Positions 46,145 to 61,200 of a DNA stretch of 64,000 nt are shown one piece after another; within the stretch, counting starts at the first letter, position 1, and each line of letters starts with the position of its first letter. The notes under the pieces are model-generated. The model worked only from the letters and a program-made list of their open reading frames with translations. It was not told the DNA's origin and ran no database searches. The position numbers were made by a program, and so were the translations under genes. This DNA is from Pyrenopolyporus hunteri (taxonomy: Eukaryota; Ascomycota; Sordariomycetes; Xylariales; Hypoxylaceae), in assembly GCA_902806595.1 (NCBI GenBank), contig CADCXC010000012.1:1138084-1202083 (forward strand), in the 5' to 3' direction.

Positions 46145-48094
46145 TCACAATTCATCCTTAACGTGTCCAGGTTCCACGGTCTCCTCACAGACCGCGGGCG
46201 TGCCTACTTCCATCTTATAAACACACTTCTCAAGCTCGCTGACCCGCCACAACTCCTCCTTCTCGGCACAGGCGAGCCAGACGTCCGTCTTCCGGTTCGG
46301 GCCGTTCCAGCAGCCTTGGCCGTTCTCGTACCTGAGCACCATCCGCCTGCCCCGGCCGAGGCCCTTGCCGTCATGACGCTCTTCCTCGTCCGCCTCGTCA
46401 AAGTCGAACCTCTGGAAGTTACCCATGTTGGTCTTCCCTCCCCCCTTCTTGCTCTTCTGGCTAGTCTTATCCAGCCAACAAAGCTCGTACTCATACTCCC
46501 CAGCCTCGGTCGTGACGCACTTACCCTTCAGGAATCGGAAGATGTCGTCTTTGCCGTAGTCCTTCTCCAGGTCGCGCTGCTGCTCCTCCAAAGCCCGCCT
46601 CTTAGAATTTACTTCGTTGGCGACGGAGTCGTGGGCTTCTCGGGCGGCCTTGACGAGACGAGACTCGCCCCTCTGAGAAGTGGTGTCGGCCAAGATACCG
46701 TTCTCGATCAGCCAGATCCGGAGGAGGTTGAGCTTGTCATGGAGAAACTCGCGGAGCGGGCCGGGGAGATAGGCCTCGAAGCTATACACTGCATCGCGTT
46801 AGCATCTTTTCTTTTATTTCTTTTGTCTACGCACAAAACCGGAGCTTCGGGCCAGCTCCGGCATAAATAGGTAAACATACGTATATCCGTGTCGGTTGCC
46901 TCTTCCTCCTCAAACTCCTTCCAGTTGATGCCTGAGTCCTCACCGTCCTCCTTCACAGCCTCGAGAAGATCCATCTCGTTGAGCTGCTCCTGAGCCGCCT
47001 CTCCGGCCTTCCTAGCAGCATAATCCTCCCAAGCTCTGACCGCCTTCTTGACGCCCTCGTCGTTGAAGTTGGGATTGTACTCCTCCTTGAACGCCGACAG
47101 GATACCTTCCAGCTCCAAGACCTTGTCCCGGAGCTGCTGGCGCTCGCCCATGACCTTGCCCAGGGCGTCGCGTAGCTCGTTGACCCTAGTCTTGGCTAGC
47201 CCAGCGAGAACGCCGAGCTTGCCCGGTCCCTCGTTCTTAACGACCTTGAACCGTTCCCGGCGCTCAACCTCGTCGAGCTTGGTCTTCAGCTCAGCCTGCT
47301 TGACCTCGAGCTCCTTAATCTCCTCGGTGAGGCTAACGATCTTGGCCTCCACGCGGCGGCGGAGTTCCTTGGACTCCTTCACCATCGTCCTCCGCCGTTT
47401 GTTCGCCCGCTCCAAATTTTCTCTCCGCTCCTTCTCGATCCGCCTCCACTCCTTGCCAATCTCAGCACACCTGTCTTCACATCTGACGCCCCCGACGTTT
47501 CCGTACTCCTCGCTACCATCGCAGCAAAGATCGTAGTCACAGACCCCATCGTTCACGTACATAAAAGGAACGTAGGAGCCGACGTGGCCCTTATTGGCAC
47601 ACCAAAAGCCGGGAAGAGCGTTTGTCGTGTTCGTGGTGCCCGACAGAGAAGCGGGTAACGGCTGCTCGGGGGAGAGGCGATCTAAAAGGGCACAAGCAGC
47701 GGTGCCGGGTTCGTCCGTACCGTCAGGGCAGTCGCACGAGTTGTCGTTGACCCTAGAGGCGGGAATAGTTATAGAAGGGTGACCTATACACGTAAACGTG
47801 TCTTTGATCTCGTAGAATTTGACAACTACGGAAATCGGTTTGTTAGCCCATCGTCAACAACCGCAGAAGGGTCTATCCAAAGGTTCAACGCCGAGGATAA
47901 ATCCTGAAGACAATACTCGGCCATATAGCAGCGGGTATCGTCGCGAATGATGCGATGATGGATTCGGGGCGGGGAGACGATGGAAAGAAAATGAACTAAC
48001 ATTCCGGACCAACACCGCGCGGTAGAGAGCTTGCTGCAACAATCCCAGCCCGAGCTATGACGCCCAGAAGCACCGAAGCCCGAGATTGGTGCAT
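46145..48094 (-). CDS. Glucosidase II beta subunit (ER, PRKCSH-like)
   Basis: Non-catalytic subunit that retains glucosidase II in the ER and presents N-glycans for glucose trimming. Exons on the minus strand: 48094-48001, 47825-46881, 46788-46145, GT-AG introns of 175 and 92 nt, 560 aa. The signal peptide (MHQSRASVLLGVIARAGIVAAS) is on the small first exon and leads to the family's mature start RGVGPEFVKFY. Two cysteine-rich LDL-receptor-A-like modules follow (CIGHPSITIPASRVNDNSCDC ... ; FWCANKGHVGS ... VNDGVCDYDLCCDGSEE), then a long coiled coil (~150-260), an acidic stretch (EFEEEEATDTD), and the mannose-6-phosphate-receptor-homology domain (KCVTTEAGEYEYELCWLD ... NGQGCWNGPNRKTDVWLAC ... 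KCVYKMEVGTPAVC). It ends VKDEL, an ER retrieval signal. It is the last intact gene before the subtelomeric AT block, about 150 bp away. Confidence 0.94.
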
Positions 48095-48431
48095 CTTCAC
48101 GAGGGAGGAAAAAGGGAGAAATTATTCATGGATGAGAACGTCAATTGGAAGCTGTCAACTCGGTGGTATAAAATATTCGAGGAACGTTATTTGAACAAGT
48201 AATTTATTTCCACGTTTGTATTTATTTACCCGGGTGGGGGGTTTAAACAATATAGTTTTATTTGAATAATATGTAATTATCGCAGCGGGATTAAATGGTT
48301 TAAAATAACCGTTTTAATAATAAGTTTTTCGATTTTAAAAAACGTTATATAATGTAAATAACGATTATAATAATTAATTAATAAAAATACGTATTATTTC
48401 GTAATATATATTTTAAAAAAAATATTTATAT

Positions 48432-49150
48432 ATTAAAAATTATTTTTATAAAATAATATAATAATTTTTAATTTTTTTCAAATTTTACGATTATTTTTAT
48501 AATTATATACTTTTTAATATAATTATTAATATAACTTTTAATATAATTTTTAATATAATTTTTAATATAATTTTTAATATAATTTTTAATATAATTTTTA
48601 ATATAATTTTTAATATAATTTTTAATATAATTTTCGTAGTATTTTTTAATTTTTATAAAAAACTATTCGTGTTATTTTTCGAAAAATTATTACGAAAAAT
48701 TATTTTTATTATTTTTCGATAAAATCGTTACGAAAAATTATTTTATATTATTTTTTAAAAAAACCGTTACGAAAATTTATTTATATTATTTTTCGATAAA
48801 ATCGTTACGAAAAATTATTTTTATTATTTTTCGATAAAATCGTTACGAAAAACTACTTATATTATTTTTCGATAAAATTATCGTAAAAAATTACCTTTAT
48901 TATTTTTCGATAAAATCGTCGTAAAAATTTATTTTTTATTACTTTTAAAAAAATCGTTATAAATAATTATTTTATATTATTTTTCGAAAAAATCGTTATA
49001 AAAAATTACTTTTATTATTTTTCGATAAAATTATTATAAATAATTATTTATATAATTTTTTTATATTTAATTTTAAATATATAATTCGAAAAATTTTTCG
49101 AAAAATATTACGAAAAATACGTCGAATTAAAATTAAATTTATATAATTAA
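48432..49150 (-). repeat. P repeat, copy 1 (truncated)
   Basis: Read on the plus strand: the end sequence AAAATTATTTTTATAAAATAA, a TTTTTAATATAA 12-mer array (about 48,505-48,640), then degenerate ~41-bp units (ATTATTTTTCGATAAAATCG + TTACGAAAAATTATTTTT) to about 49,060. It diverges from the other copies after about 49,150. Confidence 0.75.
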
Positions 49151-49429
49151 ATTTATATTAAATTAAAACGAAAATTTTAAAATAAAAATAAAAAAAATAT
49201 TTAAATTTATAAATTATAAATAAATTTTTACGTTTTTATTATTTAAATATAACGTTTAATTAATAAAAAATAAATTTAATAAAAATTAAAAAATATATAT
49301 ATATAACGTAATTAAATTATTATTAAAAAATTTATTAAATTATAATTTATAAAAAAATTAAAAAAAATTTAAATTAAAATATATTAATTAATAAAATAAT
49401 TACGTATTATAACTTTTATAATAATTAAT

Positions 49430-49650
49430 TAATTTATATATATATTATTTCGTAATACGTATTTTAAAAGGAAAAAATATTTATATATTTTTATTTATAT
49501 AAAAGATATTTTTCTTACGATTTTTTTATTAAATAATTTTTATTTTAAATAATTTATATAATATTAATTTTATTATATCGCGTTTATTTTTTATTATTAT
49601 TATTTTATTTTATTTACGTATATATTTATTAATATTAATTAATATTATTA
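49430..49650 (-). repeat. Q repeat, copy 1
   Basis: Inverted copy of the ~220 bp unit that holds TATTTCGTAATACGTA near one end and TAATATTAATTAATATT near the other. With copy 2 it forms a terminal-inverted-repeat pair around about 49,650-50,420, as in a small DNA transposon. A partial further copy lies at about 48,360-48,430. Confidence 0.6.
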
Positions 49651-50419
49651 AATTTAATAATATAAATTAATAAAATTAAAAAAATTATTATTACGATAAT
49701 ATAAAAAACTTTTATCGTAATAATATATATAATATTAATATTTTTTTATACGATATTATTTTATTTTATAATAAAATATCGTTTTATTAATTTTAATTTT
49801 TTTAAATTTTTTATATTTATTATATCGTAAAAAATTAAAAGTTCGATTTAAACGTAAATTTATATTAAAAAATTCGATTTAATCGAATAAAATATTAAAA
49901 AAAACTCGTTAAATTAATAAAATATATTTTTAATAACCGTATATTTTTTAATTAATAATTTAATTATAAAATTTTAAAATAAAAAAAATTAACTTTTAAA
50001 TTATTATCGAAAAATAAAAAACGATATAAATATTATTTTTTTAAAAAATTTAATTATTATAAATAAAAATAAATTATATATTTATATAATAAAAAATATT
50101 TTAAAAAAATATTAAAAGTAATTTAAAAGTTTTATAATAAAAAATTTTACGATTATATTACGTTAATTTAAAATTATATTAAAATATACGTTTATATAAA
50201 AAAATTTTTATTTAAATAAAAATAATATTAATATAATAAAAATTTTAATTAATTTTATATCGATATATAAATTTTTTAAATAAAATTACGATAAATTAAA
50301 ACGTATTAAACGTAAATAATTTAATATTTTAATATAAAAAACGTCGATATATCGTATCGATAAAAATATAATTTATTTTTCGATATTAATATTAAATTAT
50401 ATTTATATTATAATATAAA

Positions 50420-50930
50420 AACAATTAATAATATTTTTATTAATAAATATATACGTAAATAAAATAATAAAATAATAATAAAAATAAACGCGATATAATA
50501 AAATTAATGTTATATAAATTATTTAAAAAAAAAATTATTTAATAAAAAAATCGTAGGAAAAGTTTTTTTTATATAAACGAAAATATATAAGTATTTTTTT
50601 TAAAGTACGTATTACGAAATAATACGTATATAAATTAATTAATTATTATTTATTTTATTTTTTTTTCGTAATTAATTAATTATAAATTATTAATTAAATT
50701 TTTCGTTTTATTTATTTTTTTAATTTTAAATTAATTTAATTTTTTTTATTAAATTTCGTATAATTTTATTAAGGAACGTTTTCGTTATTATATTTATAAA
50801 ATTATACGATTTATATATTTATCGAATATTATTAATTTTTCGATTTTTATAAAATTATTTTAAAATTATAAAATTAATTATTAATTTTTTTTCGTTAATA
50901 TTTTTTATTTATATTAAATATTAATATAAT
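50420..50930 (+). repeat. Q repeat, copy 2, with extension shared with the chromosome end
   Basis: The first ~220 bp match the other Q copies. The following ~280 bp (to about 50,930) match only the DNA next to the telomere (63,535-63,795), with scattered C/T-type differences. Confidence 0.7.
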
Positions 50931-51279
50931 AATAAAAAATCGATGTATAATATAAAAAAAATTTTAAAAAATAAAAAACGTTTTAAAATAATATTAATCG
51001 TATAATAAATAACGTAATTAACGTCGAAATTTTAAATTATTTCGTAAATTTTATTAATAAATACGTTATAAATAATTTATTTATATTTAATAAATAATTA
51101 ATAAATAATATTATTAATAATTTATATTTTATTATTTCGATCGATAAATTTTTTATTATTTAAAATAATAACGTATTCGATTTACGAATTTAAATTTTTA
51201 TTATTTATAAAGAATTTATCGATAAAAATATAAAAACGTAAATTTTAAAAATTTAATTCGATATATCGAAATTTACGTA

Positions 51280-52790
51280 TTGAATATTTAAAGTTTTTTC
51301 GAAATATTATTTCGAATTTTTTTTTTAAAAAAAAAATTCGAAAAAAAAAATAAAAATTAATTACGTAAAAATTTACGAATTATATTTTTTACGTTATATT
51401 AATTATATATTATATTATATTATATTACGTTTTATTACGTTACGTTACGTTAATTAATTATATATACGTTTCGTATAATAATTTATATTACGTTTTTATT
51501 TAATTAATAAAACTATTTAATTAAATCGTTATATATATCGTAATTATTATATTTAAAATTATTTATATTTTAATAAATAATTTTATTAATTAAATTAATT
51601 TAATTAATTTAATTATATAAATTTAATTTTAATTTAATATATAATTTGACTTAAATAAATTAAATTAAATAAATCGAATTAAATAAATCGAATTAAATAA
51701 TTCGACTTAAATAAATCGAATTAAATAAATCGAATTATATAAATTTAATTTTAATTTAACGTATAATTCGATTTAAAAAAATCGAATTAAATAAATTTAA
51801 TTTTAATTTAACGTATAATTCGATTTAAAAAAATCGAATTAAATAAATTTATACGAAAAATTCGAATTATATAAATTTAATTATATAAATTTAATTTTAA
51901 TTTAACGTATAATTCGATTTAAAAAATTTTAATTATATAAATTTAATTATATAAATTTAATTATATAAATTTAATTATATAAATTTAATTTTAATTCGAT
52001 ATATTTTTTATAATATTTTTCGAAAAATTTTTCGAATTATATATTTAAAATTAAATATAGTTATACGAATAATTTTTCGTAACGATTTTTTCGAAAAATA
52101 ATATAAAATAGTTTTTTACGACGATTTTATCGAAAGGTAATAAAAGTAACTTTTCGCGACGATTTTTCGTGGCATTTTTCGAAGAATTTTTCGAATTATA
52201 TATTTAAAATTAAATATAAAAAAATTATACGAATAATTACTCGTAACGATTTTATCGAAAAGTGGTATAAAATGATTTTTCGCGACGGTTTTATCGAAAA
52301 ATAATAAGGGTAACTTTTCGCGACGGTTTTTTCGAAAGGTAGTATAAGGTAGTTATTTACGACGACTTTTTTAAAAGTAGTAAAAAGTAAATTTTCGCGA
52401 CGGTTTTATCGAAAAGTAATAAAGGTAGCTTTTCGCGACGATTTTATCGAAAAATAATATAAATAGTTTTTTACGACGGCTTTATCGAAAAATAATAGGG
52501 GTGGTTTTTCGCGACGATTTTATTAAAAAATAATATAAAGTAATTTTTCGCGATAATTTTTCGAAAAATAACACGAATAATTTCTCGTAAAAATTAAAAA
52601 ATACCACGAAAATTATATTAAAAATTATATTAAAAATTATATTAAAAATTATATTAAAAATTATATTAAAAATTATATTAAAAATTATATTAAAAGTTAT
52701 ATTAATAATTATATTAAAAAGTATATAATTATAAAAATAATCGTAAAATTCGAAAAAAATCGAAGGTTATTATATTACTTTACGAAAATA
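51280..52790 (+). repeat. P repeat, copy 2 (full)
   Basis: Order: GTTTTTTCGAAATATTATTTCG end; TTACG/TATAT pentamers (about 51,390-51,450); 14-bp units AATTAAATAAATCG (about 51,650-51,990); ~41-bp units with TTTTCGCGACGATTTTATCG (about 52,060-52,600); a TTATATTAAAAA 12-mer array (about 52,605-52,725); the end TCGAAGGTTATTATATTA. Inverted relative to copies 1 and 3. Confidence 0.8.
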
Positions 52791-54419
52791 ACCTTTAATT
52801 ATTTATTTATTATTTAATTTTAACGTTAAAAATTTTAATTTTTTTAAATTTAAATTCGAAATATTAAATCGTTATAAAATAATCGAAAATTACTTTAAAT
52901 TAATATATAAAAATAATATATATATTTCGAATTTATTATTTTATAAATTTTTTAATTATATCGAAAATTTTAACGTTTAATAATTTAAATTTTTTAATTT
53001 AACTTTTTTAAATAATCGTTACGTTAAAATTTTTATTATAAATTATAATATATAAATTATTAAAATTTTCGATTTCGAAATTTATAATTTTTTAAAAACG
53101 CGTTTTAATTTTAATTTTATTAAAAATTTTATTTTTAATAATAAAAAAATTTATAATATCGATATTAAAAATATTATTCGTTTAAAAATTAATAAATTCG
53201 AACGGATTTAAATTCGTTATAAATAAATAAAAATCGAAAATTAATAATTTTATTCGTAATTTTTATTAATAATAACGTAAATAAATTTTAAATTAATAAA
53301 TATTTAACTTTACGAAATTATATAAAAATTTAATTATTCGTAATAATATTTTTTTAAAGTATTTATTTTTAAATTCGATTAATAAATATATAAAAATAAT
53401 TTTTTATATCGATATTTTAAATTAAATATAAATTATTATAATATTTCGAATTATAACTTTTATTTTTTTACGACGTAATATAAACGTTAAAATTAATATA
53501 ATATATTAATTAATTTTTTAAATAATAAATACGTACGTTATAATATATTTTTTATCGAAATTATTATAATTTTAAATTATTAAACGAAATTTTTTATATA
53601 ATATAATAATTTTTTACTTTTAATTTTATAAATTATTCGTAACTTAAAAATCGTAACGTTTCGATGTATAATTATATCGTAAACTTTTAAATATAAAATA
53701 TTTTTTTTAAATAAAACGTTAAATTTTTTTATATTTAATATTTCGTAAAATTTCCTTTATATAATAATTTTTTATTCGTTCGAAATTTAATAATAAAAGT
53801 AAAATTCTTTTATTTTTTATTAATAATATATAATTTTACGATATAAAAAAAATCGTCGATATATATAAAATTTTTTTTCTAAATAATTTAATAATTATCG
53901 AAATTAAAAATTAACGTAAATAATTTAATTTTAAATTTTTTAAACGGTCTAAAATCCTTTTTAAATTAAATATACGATTTAATATAAAAATTTTTAAACG
54001 TAAATGTTTCGTTCGAAATATTAAAAACGACGATAATATTTTTATTTAATATTATAATAATTTTATAAAAGTTTTTTTATTTTTTTTTTATAAACGAATA
54101 TTTCGTTATCGATAAGGAATAATATAAAAAACATTTTTTATATATTAAAACTATTATATATATTTAAAATATTTTTTACGAAACGCTATACTTTAATTTT
54201 TTTAATTTTCGTTATCGTTTTTTAAATAATTTATACTTTTTAAATTTATATAAAAATAAAAAATAAATTTATATTAATTTTAAAATAAACGTTAAATATA
54301 AAAAGTATAAGTATTAAATTATTAAAATTAATTATATCGTTAATTATTTTAATAATTATTTATAATCGAATTATACGTAAACTTAAACCTTAAAATTTAT
54401 CGGTAATAATTTCGTATAT

Positions 54420-56900
54420 TTTATAAATAAAACCGTAGTATTTTTCGATTTTATTAATAAATTAATATACTTCGATAAATATTTAATAATAAATAACTTT
54501 AATAATATAAATTTTATTTTAAAATTCGATATTATTAAAATTCGTATCGATATTATACGTAATAATATTCGAAAATTCGAAATAAATATTAATTTAATAT
54601 TATTTTAATATATTTTAAGTTTTTTTAATAAAAATAATTTTTATAAAACGAATAATTTAAAATTTTATAACGATATCGATTATATATAAAATAAAACGTT
54701 TATTTAAATATATAATATTAACGATAACTTCGTAATTAAAATTTATATTAAAATTTTTTAAATTAAACTTAAATTTTTAAAAAACTTTATTTTTAATTTA
54801 ATAATAATAATAAAACTTATTAATTTTTTTAATATTTTTAATATCGACGTTATAATTTATTTTATTTAAAAAAATATATAATTTAATTATAAAAAAATAA
54901 TTAAATCGAATATAAATATAATATAATTTAAATTTCGTAAAAAAAATTATATTATTGAAATAAAATTATAAATATTTCCATTTATAAATAATAATAACGA
55001 TAATATCATTCTTTTTAATTAATTAATTCGTAACGTTATTTAAATAAACATTTAATTAATTTATATCTTTTAAATATATAAAAAACGAAATATTTAAATT
55101 TATAATATAAAAATCGATTAATTTAAATAAAACGTTAATCGTAATCGTTTTTAATAATTCGATTAAAAATTTATTTTCGAATTTAATATTAATTTTATCG
55201 ATTCGACTATTATTTATATTAAAATTTCGATCGAAAAAACTTTTTATAAAAATTTAATATTAATTTTTTTTTACAATAAATATTTTAATTACGTCGATAT
55301 CGAAAATAATATTTTAAAAAATATTTTTAATATATCGATTTAAAATAAACGTAATATTATTTTTTAATTTATCGATAAAAAATAATAAAAAATAATTCGA
55401 TATTAATATATTTAATTTATTAAATATATTATAATTAATTAATATTAAAAATCGATTTTTTTTATTTCGAAAATAATAATATTATAATCGTCGTTTTTCG
55501 ATTTTAAATTTTTTTATTTAATATTTTTATAATTCGTTAAAAACGTAATATATTTACCTTTATTTTTAGTTTTTTAAATTCCTTAACGTCTTATAATTTT
55601 TTTTTATTTTTTTTCGAGATATTTAATAAATTAATATTTTTTTTATATATATTTAATAACGACGTTTTTAAGTTTAAATCGTTTTTTTCGATTAATATCG
55701 ACCGTTTTTATTATTACGATAATATTTTCGTTTCGTATAAAATTAATCGAAATTTTCGTCGTTATCGTCGTTAATTATAAATTAACGTATTCTTTTAATA
55801 TTTTCGAAAATATTAATTAACGCGCGAAATTTATTAATTAATTCTTCGAAATAATATAATAAAATAAATAAAATATATTATAATTAAAATATATTACGAA
55901 TAATACGTTACGTAATTATAATAAATTATTATTTACCTTTAAAAATTTTTTTAAAAGTACGTTAATATAATATTAATTTATTTAATATTATTTATAATAT
56001 TTTAAAATCGAACTTTTTTTCGTTTTTTTTTAATTTTAATATTATAAAAAATAATTAAAATTTAATTATAATAATATTAAATTTTATTTTATTTCGTATT
56101 AAAATATTATTTTATAATAAAATATATATCCGCGAAATATTAATAATAAAATACGTTATATAAAAAATAAATAACTTTTCGTTTAATAAAAATAATAAAA
56201 AATACGATATAAAATTAAATTTAATATATTTTAATCGTATAATATACGTTTAAAAAAAATAAAATTTATTTTTTAAAACGTTATAAAATTTTTTAATATA
56301 ATTATTTTTATTATTTTAAATTTTTTTAAAATAATCGATAATAATAAAAAAATATATTTCGTTAAAAATTTAAATAAAAAAAACGTCGTAATAAATATCG
56401 CTTTATTAATTTTCGACGAATATAAATACGAAAATCGATTTAATTAATAAAAATTATAAAATCGTTTAAAAAAAAAATCGTAATTTTCGATATAGTAATT
56501 TTTTTTTTAATACGACGTTTAATAAAACCACCGATATTATATATAAACCATTCGATAACGATTCGAAAAATCCGTAAATATTTTTTAATAATAAAAATTA
56601 AAATTATCTTTTTCGTTAAAAACTAAAAGTATATTATTAATTATATTTTAATTCGATATATATCGATATAATAAAATATTAATTAACCGTAATAATTTAA
56701 AAAAACGTAATTATTTTTTAAAAAACGAAAACGAAAAAAATAAATATATTAAACATTTAAAACTTTAATTAATTACGTAAATTATTTTAATTATTTTAAA
56801 AATTAAATAAAATCGATAATAAAAACTTAAATATTAACTATTAAAAAAATTATATCATCGAAAATTATAATAAAAAAAACGAAAAAATATAAAATATAAA
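54420..56900 (+). pseudogene. RIP-degraded gene relic, copy 1; possible superfamily 2 helicase
   Basis: Around 56,290-56,450 one plus-strand frame stays open for about 40 codons and reads NVVINIALLIFDEYKYENRF, like a DE-x-H box. About 25-30 codons later, after an A-run where the frame slips, a segment reads IVIFDIVIFF and then NTTFNKT; undoing C-to-T changes would allow a T-A-T-P-like motif III. This spacing suits SNF2-type helicases. Upstream sequence is too damaged to show a GKT motif. Helicase-like genes are common in fungal subtelomeres, but this assignment is tentative; the second copy supports only that a real gene was duplicated. Confidence 0.35.
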
Positions 56901-57899
56901 CGATAAATTATTAAAAGCCGTAAAAAATAAAAATATTTATTAAAAAATAATTTATAACGTCGTCGAAACGATATAAATAATAATTTTATCGAAATAATAA
57001 ATATTATTAAATTTAAATTTTCGTATTCGATTAATTAATTAAACGTTTAAAAAACGAAAAACTTTAATCGTTATTATATCGTAACGTATATATATATCGA
57101 TATAAATATTTTTAAATAAATTATATTTTTTTCGATTCGATATATAAATATTTTTTATATTAATATATTAAATTATTTCTATTTTACTTTTATTAATTCG
57201 TTATTATTTTATTTTAATAATTTACGTAATAATAAAAAATTTAATAAAAATTCGATAACGTTAATATTATTTTTATCTATATAAATATTTTTTATATTAA
57301 CGCGATTTTTAAAATTAATCGTAATTAACGTAATAAAATTTAAAAATCGTTTAAAATAAAATTTTTAAAACGTTTTTAAAATTTTTTTAAAATTCTTTTA
57401 ATTATATAAACGTATAATTTATTTTTATCCGTTAAATTTAAATTTATTAATATAAATAATATTTATATCGTTTTTTATTAAAAGATAATAATTTACGAAT
57501 TTATTTTTTTATTTTATCGTTATATAATTAAAATATTTATTAAAAAAAACGAAAACGATAATAAAATTAAAAATATATTTAATTAAAATTTTAAACTTAT
57601 TTATATTTTTTACTCGATAAAATTAAGTTTTTTTTTTTCGAATTTACGTTTAAATTAAATTTTTAATTTTTTACGATATAATATTATATATTTATATAAA
57701 AAAAAATAAAAATATATCGAATAAAAGATTTAAATTACGATATAAAAATATAAATTTAAATAAATTAAATAATAACATAAAACGATAATTTATTATAAAC
57801 GAAAAATAAAGTAATTAATATCGTATATATTATTATAATAAAATTTTCGAAATTATCGTAATAATAATTCTTTTAACTTTATTAATTTATATTATTAAT

Positions 57900-58130
57900 T
57901 TTAATAATATTAATTAATATTAATAAATATATATATAAATAAAATAATGAAATAATAATAAAAATAAATATAATATAATAAAATTAATATTATATAAATT
58001 ATTTAAAAAAAATTATTTAATAAAAAAATCGTAAAAAAAATTTTTTTTATATAAACGAAAATATATAAGTATTTCTTCTTTTTAAAATACGTACTACGAA
58101 GTAATATATATATAAATTAATTAATTATTA
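57900..58130 (+). repeat. Q repeat, copy 3
   Basis: About 220 bp similar to 50,420-50,650, ending after TACGTACTACGAAGTAATATA. It lies in the spacer between the two inverted gene relics. Confidence 0.65.
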
Positions 58131-58249
58131 ATTTTATTTTATAATATTAATATAAATAAAAAATTAAAAAAAATTAAATTTATAAATATTAATAATTTCG
58201 ATCGAATTATTTTCGATTTTATATTATTAACGTTATAAATTATTTATTT

Positions 58250-61200
58250 AATAATTATTTTTACTTTTTTTTATTATTAATAATTTATCGTCGATATTTA
58301 ATACGTTATTATTTTTTTTATTAAATTAAATTTTTACGACGTAATTTAGGTTTTAATTTTCGTTTAAATTTTAATAATAAATTTTTTTTTCGTCGTTTTA
58401 AGTTTTTTAAAATAACCCTCGTATTTAATTTAAACTTTAAATGTTTAATACGATTATTTTTTTTATTTTTACATTTATTTAATTAAAAATAACCGCATTT
58501 TTTTAAATTATTGTTATCGATTTATATTTTATTATTTTAATTTATATAAAATTATAAAAATATAATTAATAATATACTTTTAATTTTATACGAAAAAAAT
58601 AATTTTAATTTTTATTATCGAAAAATATTTATAAACTTTTTAAATCGTTATTAAATAATTTATATATAATATTAACGGTTTTATTAAACGTCGTATTAAA
58701 AAAAATTATTATATCGAAAATTATAATTTTTTTTTAAACGGTTTTATAATTTTTATTAATTAAATTAACTTTTATATTTATATTCGTCGAAAATTAATAA
58801 AACGATGTTTATTATAACGTTTTTTTTATTCGAATTTTTAACGAAATATACCTTTTTATTATCGTCGATTATTTTAAAAAAATTTAAAATAATAAAAATA
58901 ATTATATTAAAAAATTTTATAACGTTTTAAAAAATAAATTTCGTTTTTTTTAAACGTATATTATATAATTAAAATTTATTAAATTTAATTTTACGTTATA
59001 TTTTTTATTATTTTTATTAAACGAATAATTATTTATTTTTTATATAATGTATTTTATTATTAATATTTTATAAATATATATTTAATTATAAAACGATATT
59101 TTAATACGAAATAAAATAAAATTTAATATTATTATAATTAAATTTTAATTATTTTTTTAATATTAAAATTAAAAAAAAAACGAAAAAAAATTCGATTTTA
59201 AAATATTATAAATTATATTAAATAAATTAATATTATATTAATAAATTTTTAAAAAAAAATTTAAAAATAAATAATAATTTATTATAATTATATAACGTAT
59301 TTATTATAATATATCGTAATTATAATATATTTTATTTATTTTATTAAATTAATTCGAAAAATTAATTAATAAATTTTATATATTAATTAATATTTTCGAA
59401 AATTAAAAATTATTTTTATAAAATAATATAATAATTTTCGATTTTTTTCGAATTTTACGATTATTTTTATAATTATATACTTTTTAATATAATTATTAAT
59501 ATAATTTTTAATATAATTTTCGTAATATTTTTTAACTTTTATAAAAAACCACTTATATTATTTTTCGAAAAATCGTCGTAAAAAACCACTTTATATTACC
59601 TTTCGATAAAATTGTTACGAAAAGTTACTTTTATTACTTTTCGATAAACCGTCGTAAAAAACCATTTATATTACTTTTTAAAAAACCGTCGCGAAAAATT
59701 ATCTTTATTATTTTTCGATAAAATCGTCGTAAAAAATTATTTTTATTATTTTTCGAAAAGTCGTTACGAAAAATTACTTTTATTACTTTTCGATAAAATC
59801 GTCGTAAAAAGTTACTTTTATTACCTTTTTAAAAATTTTTCGAAAAAACTATTATAAATAACTATTTTATATTACTTTTCGAAAAAATCGTTACGAAAAA
59901 CTATTTTTATTATTTTTTTAAAAGTTTTTCGAAAAAATTATCGTAAATAACTATTTTATATTATTTTTCGATAAAATCGTTATAAAAAACTACTTTTATT
60001 ATTTTTCGATAAAATTATTATAAAAAATTACTTTATATTATTTTTCGAAAAAATCGTTACGAGGGATTACTCGTATAATTATATTTAATTTTAAATATAT
60101 AATTCGAAAGATTTTTTAAAAAATATTACGAAAAAAATATCGAATTAAAATTAAATTTATATAATTAAATTTATATTTATTATTAAATTTATATTTATAA
60201 TTAAATTTATATAATTCGATTTATTTAATTCGATTTATTTAATTAAATTTATATAATTTAATTTATTTAATTCGATTTATTTAATTCGATTTATTTAATT
60301 CGATTTATTTAATTCGATTTATTTAATTCGATTTATTTAATTCGATTTATTTAATTTAATTTATTTAATTCGATTTATTTAATTCGATTTATTTAATTCG
60401 ATTTTTTTAAATCGAATTATACGTTAAATTAAAATTAAATTTATATTTATAATTAAATTAATTTAATTAAATTAATTTAATTAATAAAATTATTTATTAA
60501 AATACGAATAATTTTAAATATAATAATTACGATATATATAACGGTTTAATTAAACGATTTAATTAATTAAATAAAAACGTAATATAAATTATTACGTAAA
60601 ACGTACGCGTAATTAATTAATGTAACGTAATATAACGTAATATAATATAATGTAGTATATAATTAATGTAACGTAAAAAATGTAATTTATAAATTTTTAT
60701 ATAATTAATTTTTACTTTTTTTCGATTTTTTTTTTAAAAAAAAAATTCGAAATAATATTTCGAAAAAATTTCGAATATATTAAAAAAATATATTAATTTA
60801 TAATTAACGATAATAATAATAAAAATTTTAATTAATTTTATACGAAATAAAAATATTATCGTAATAATAAAAATAATTAATATTAATCGAAAAAAATAAT
60901 TTAAATTTAAAAATATTATTATTAAATATATAAAAAAAATATTAATTTATTAAATATTTCGAAAATAAATAAAAAAAAATTAAAAAACGTTAATAAATTT
61001 AAAAAATTAAAAATAAAAATAAATATATTACGTTTTTAATAAATTATAAAAATATTAAATAAAAAAATTCGAAATCGAAAAATAATAATTAAAACGTTAT
61101 AATTTTCGATATAAAAAAAATCGACTTTTAATATTAATTAATTACGATATATTTAATAAATTAAATATATTAATATCGAATCGTTTTTTATTATTTTTTT

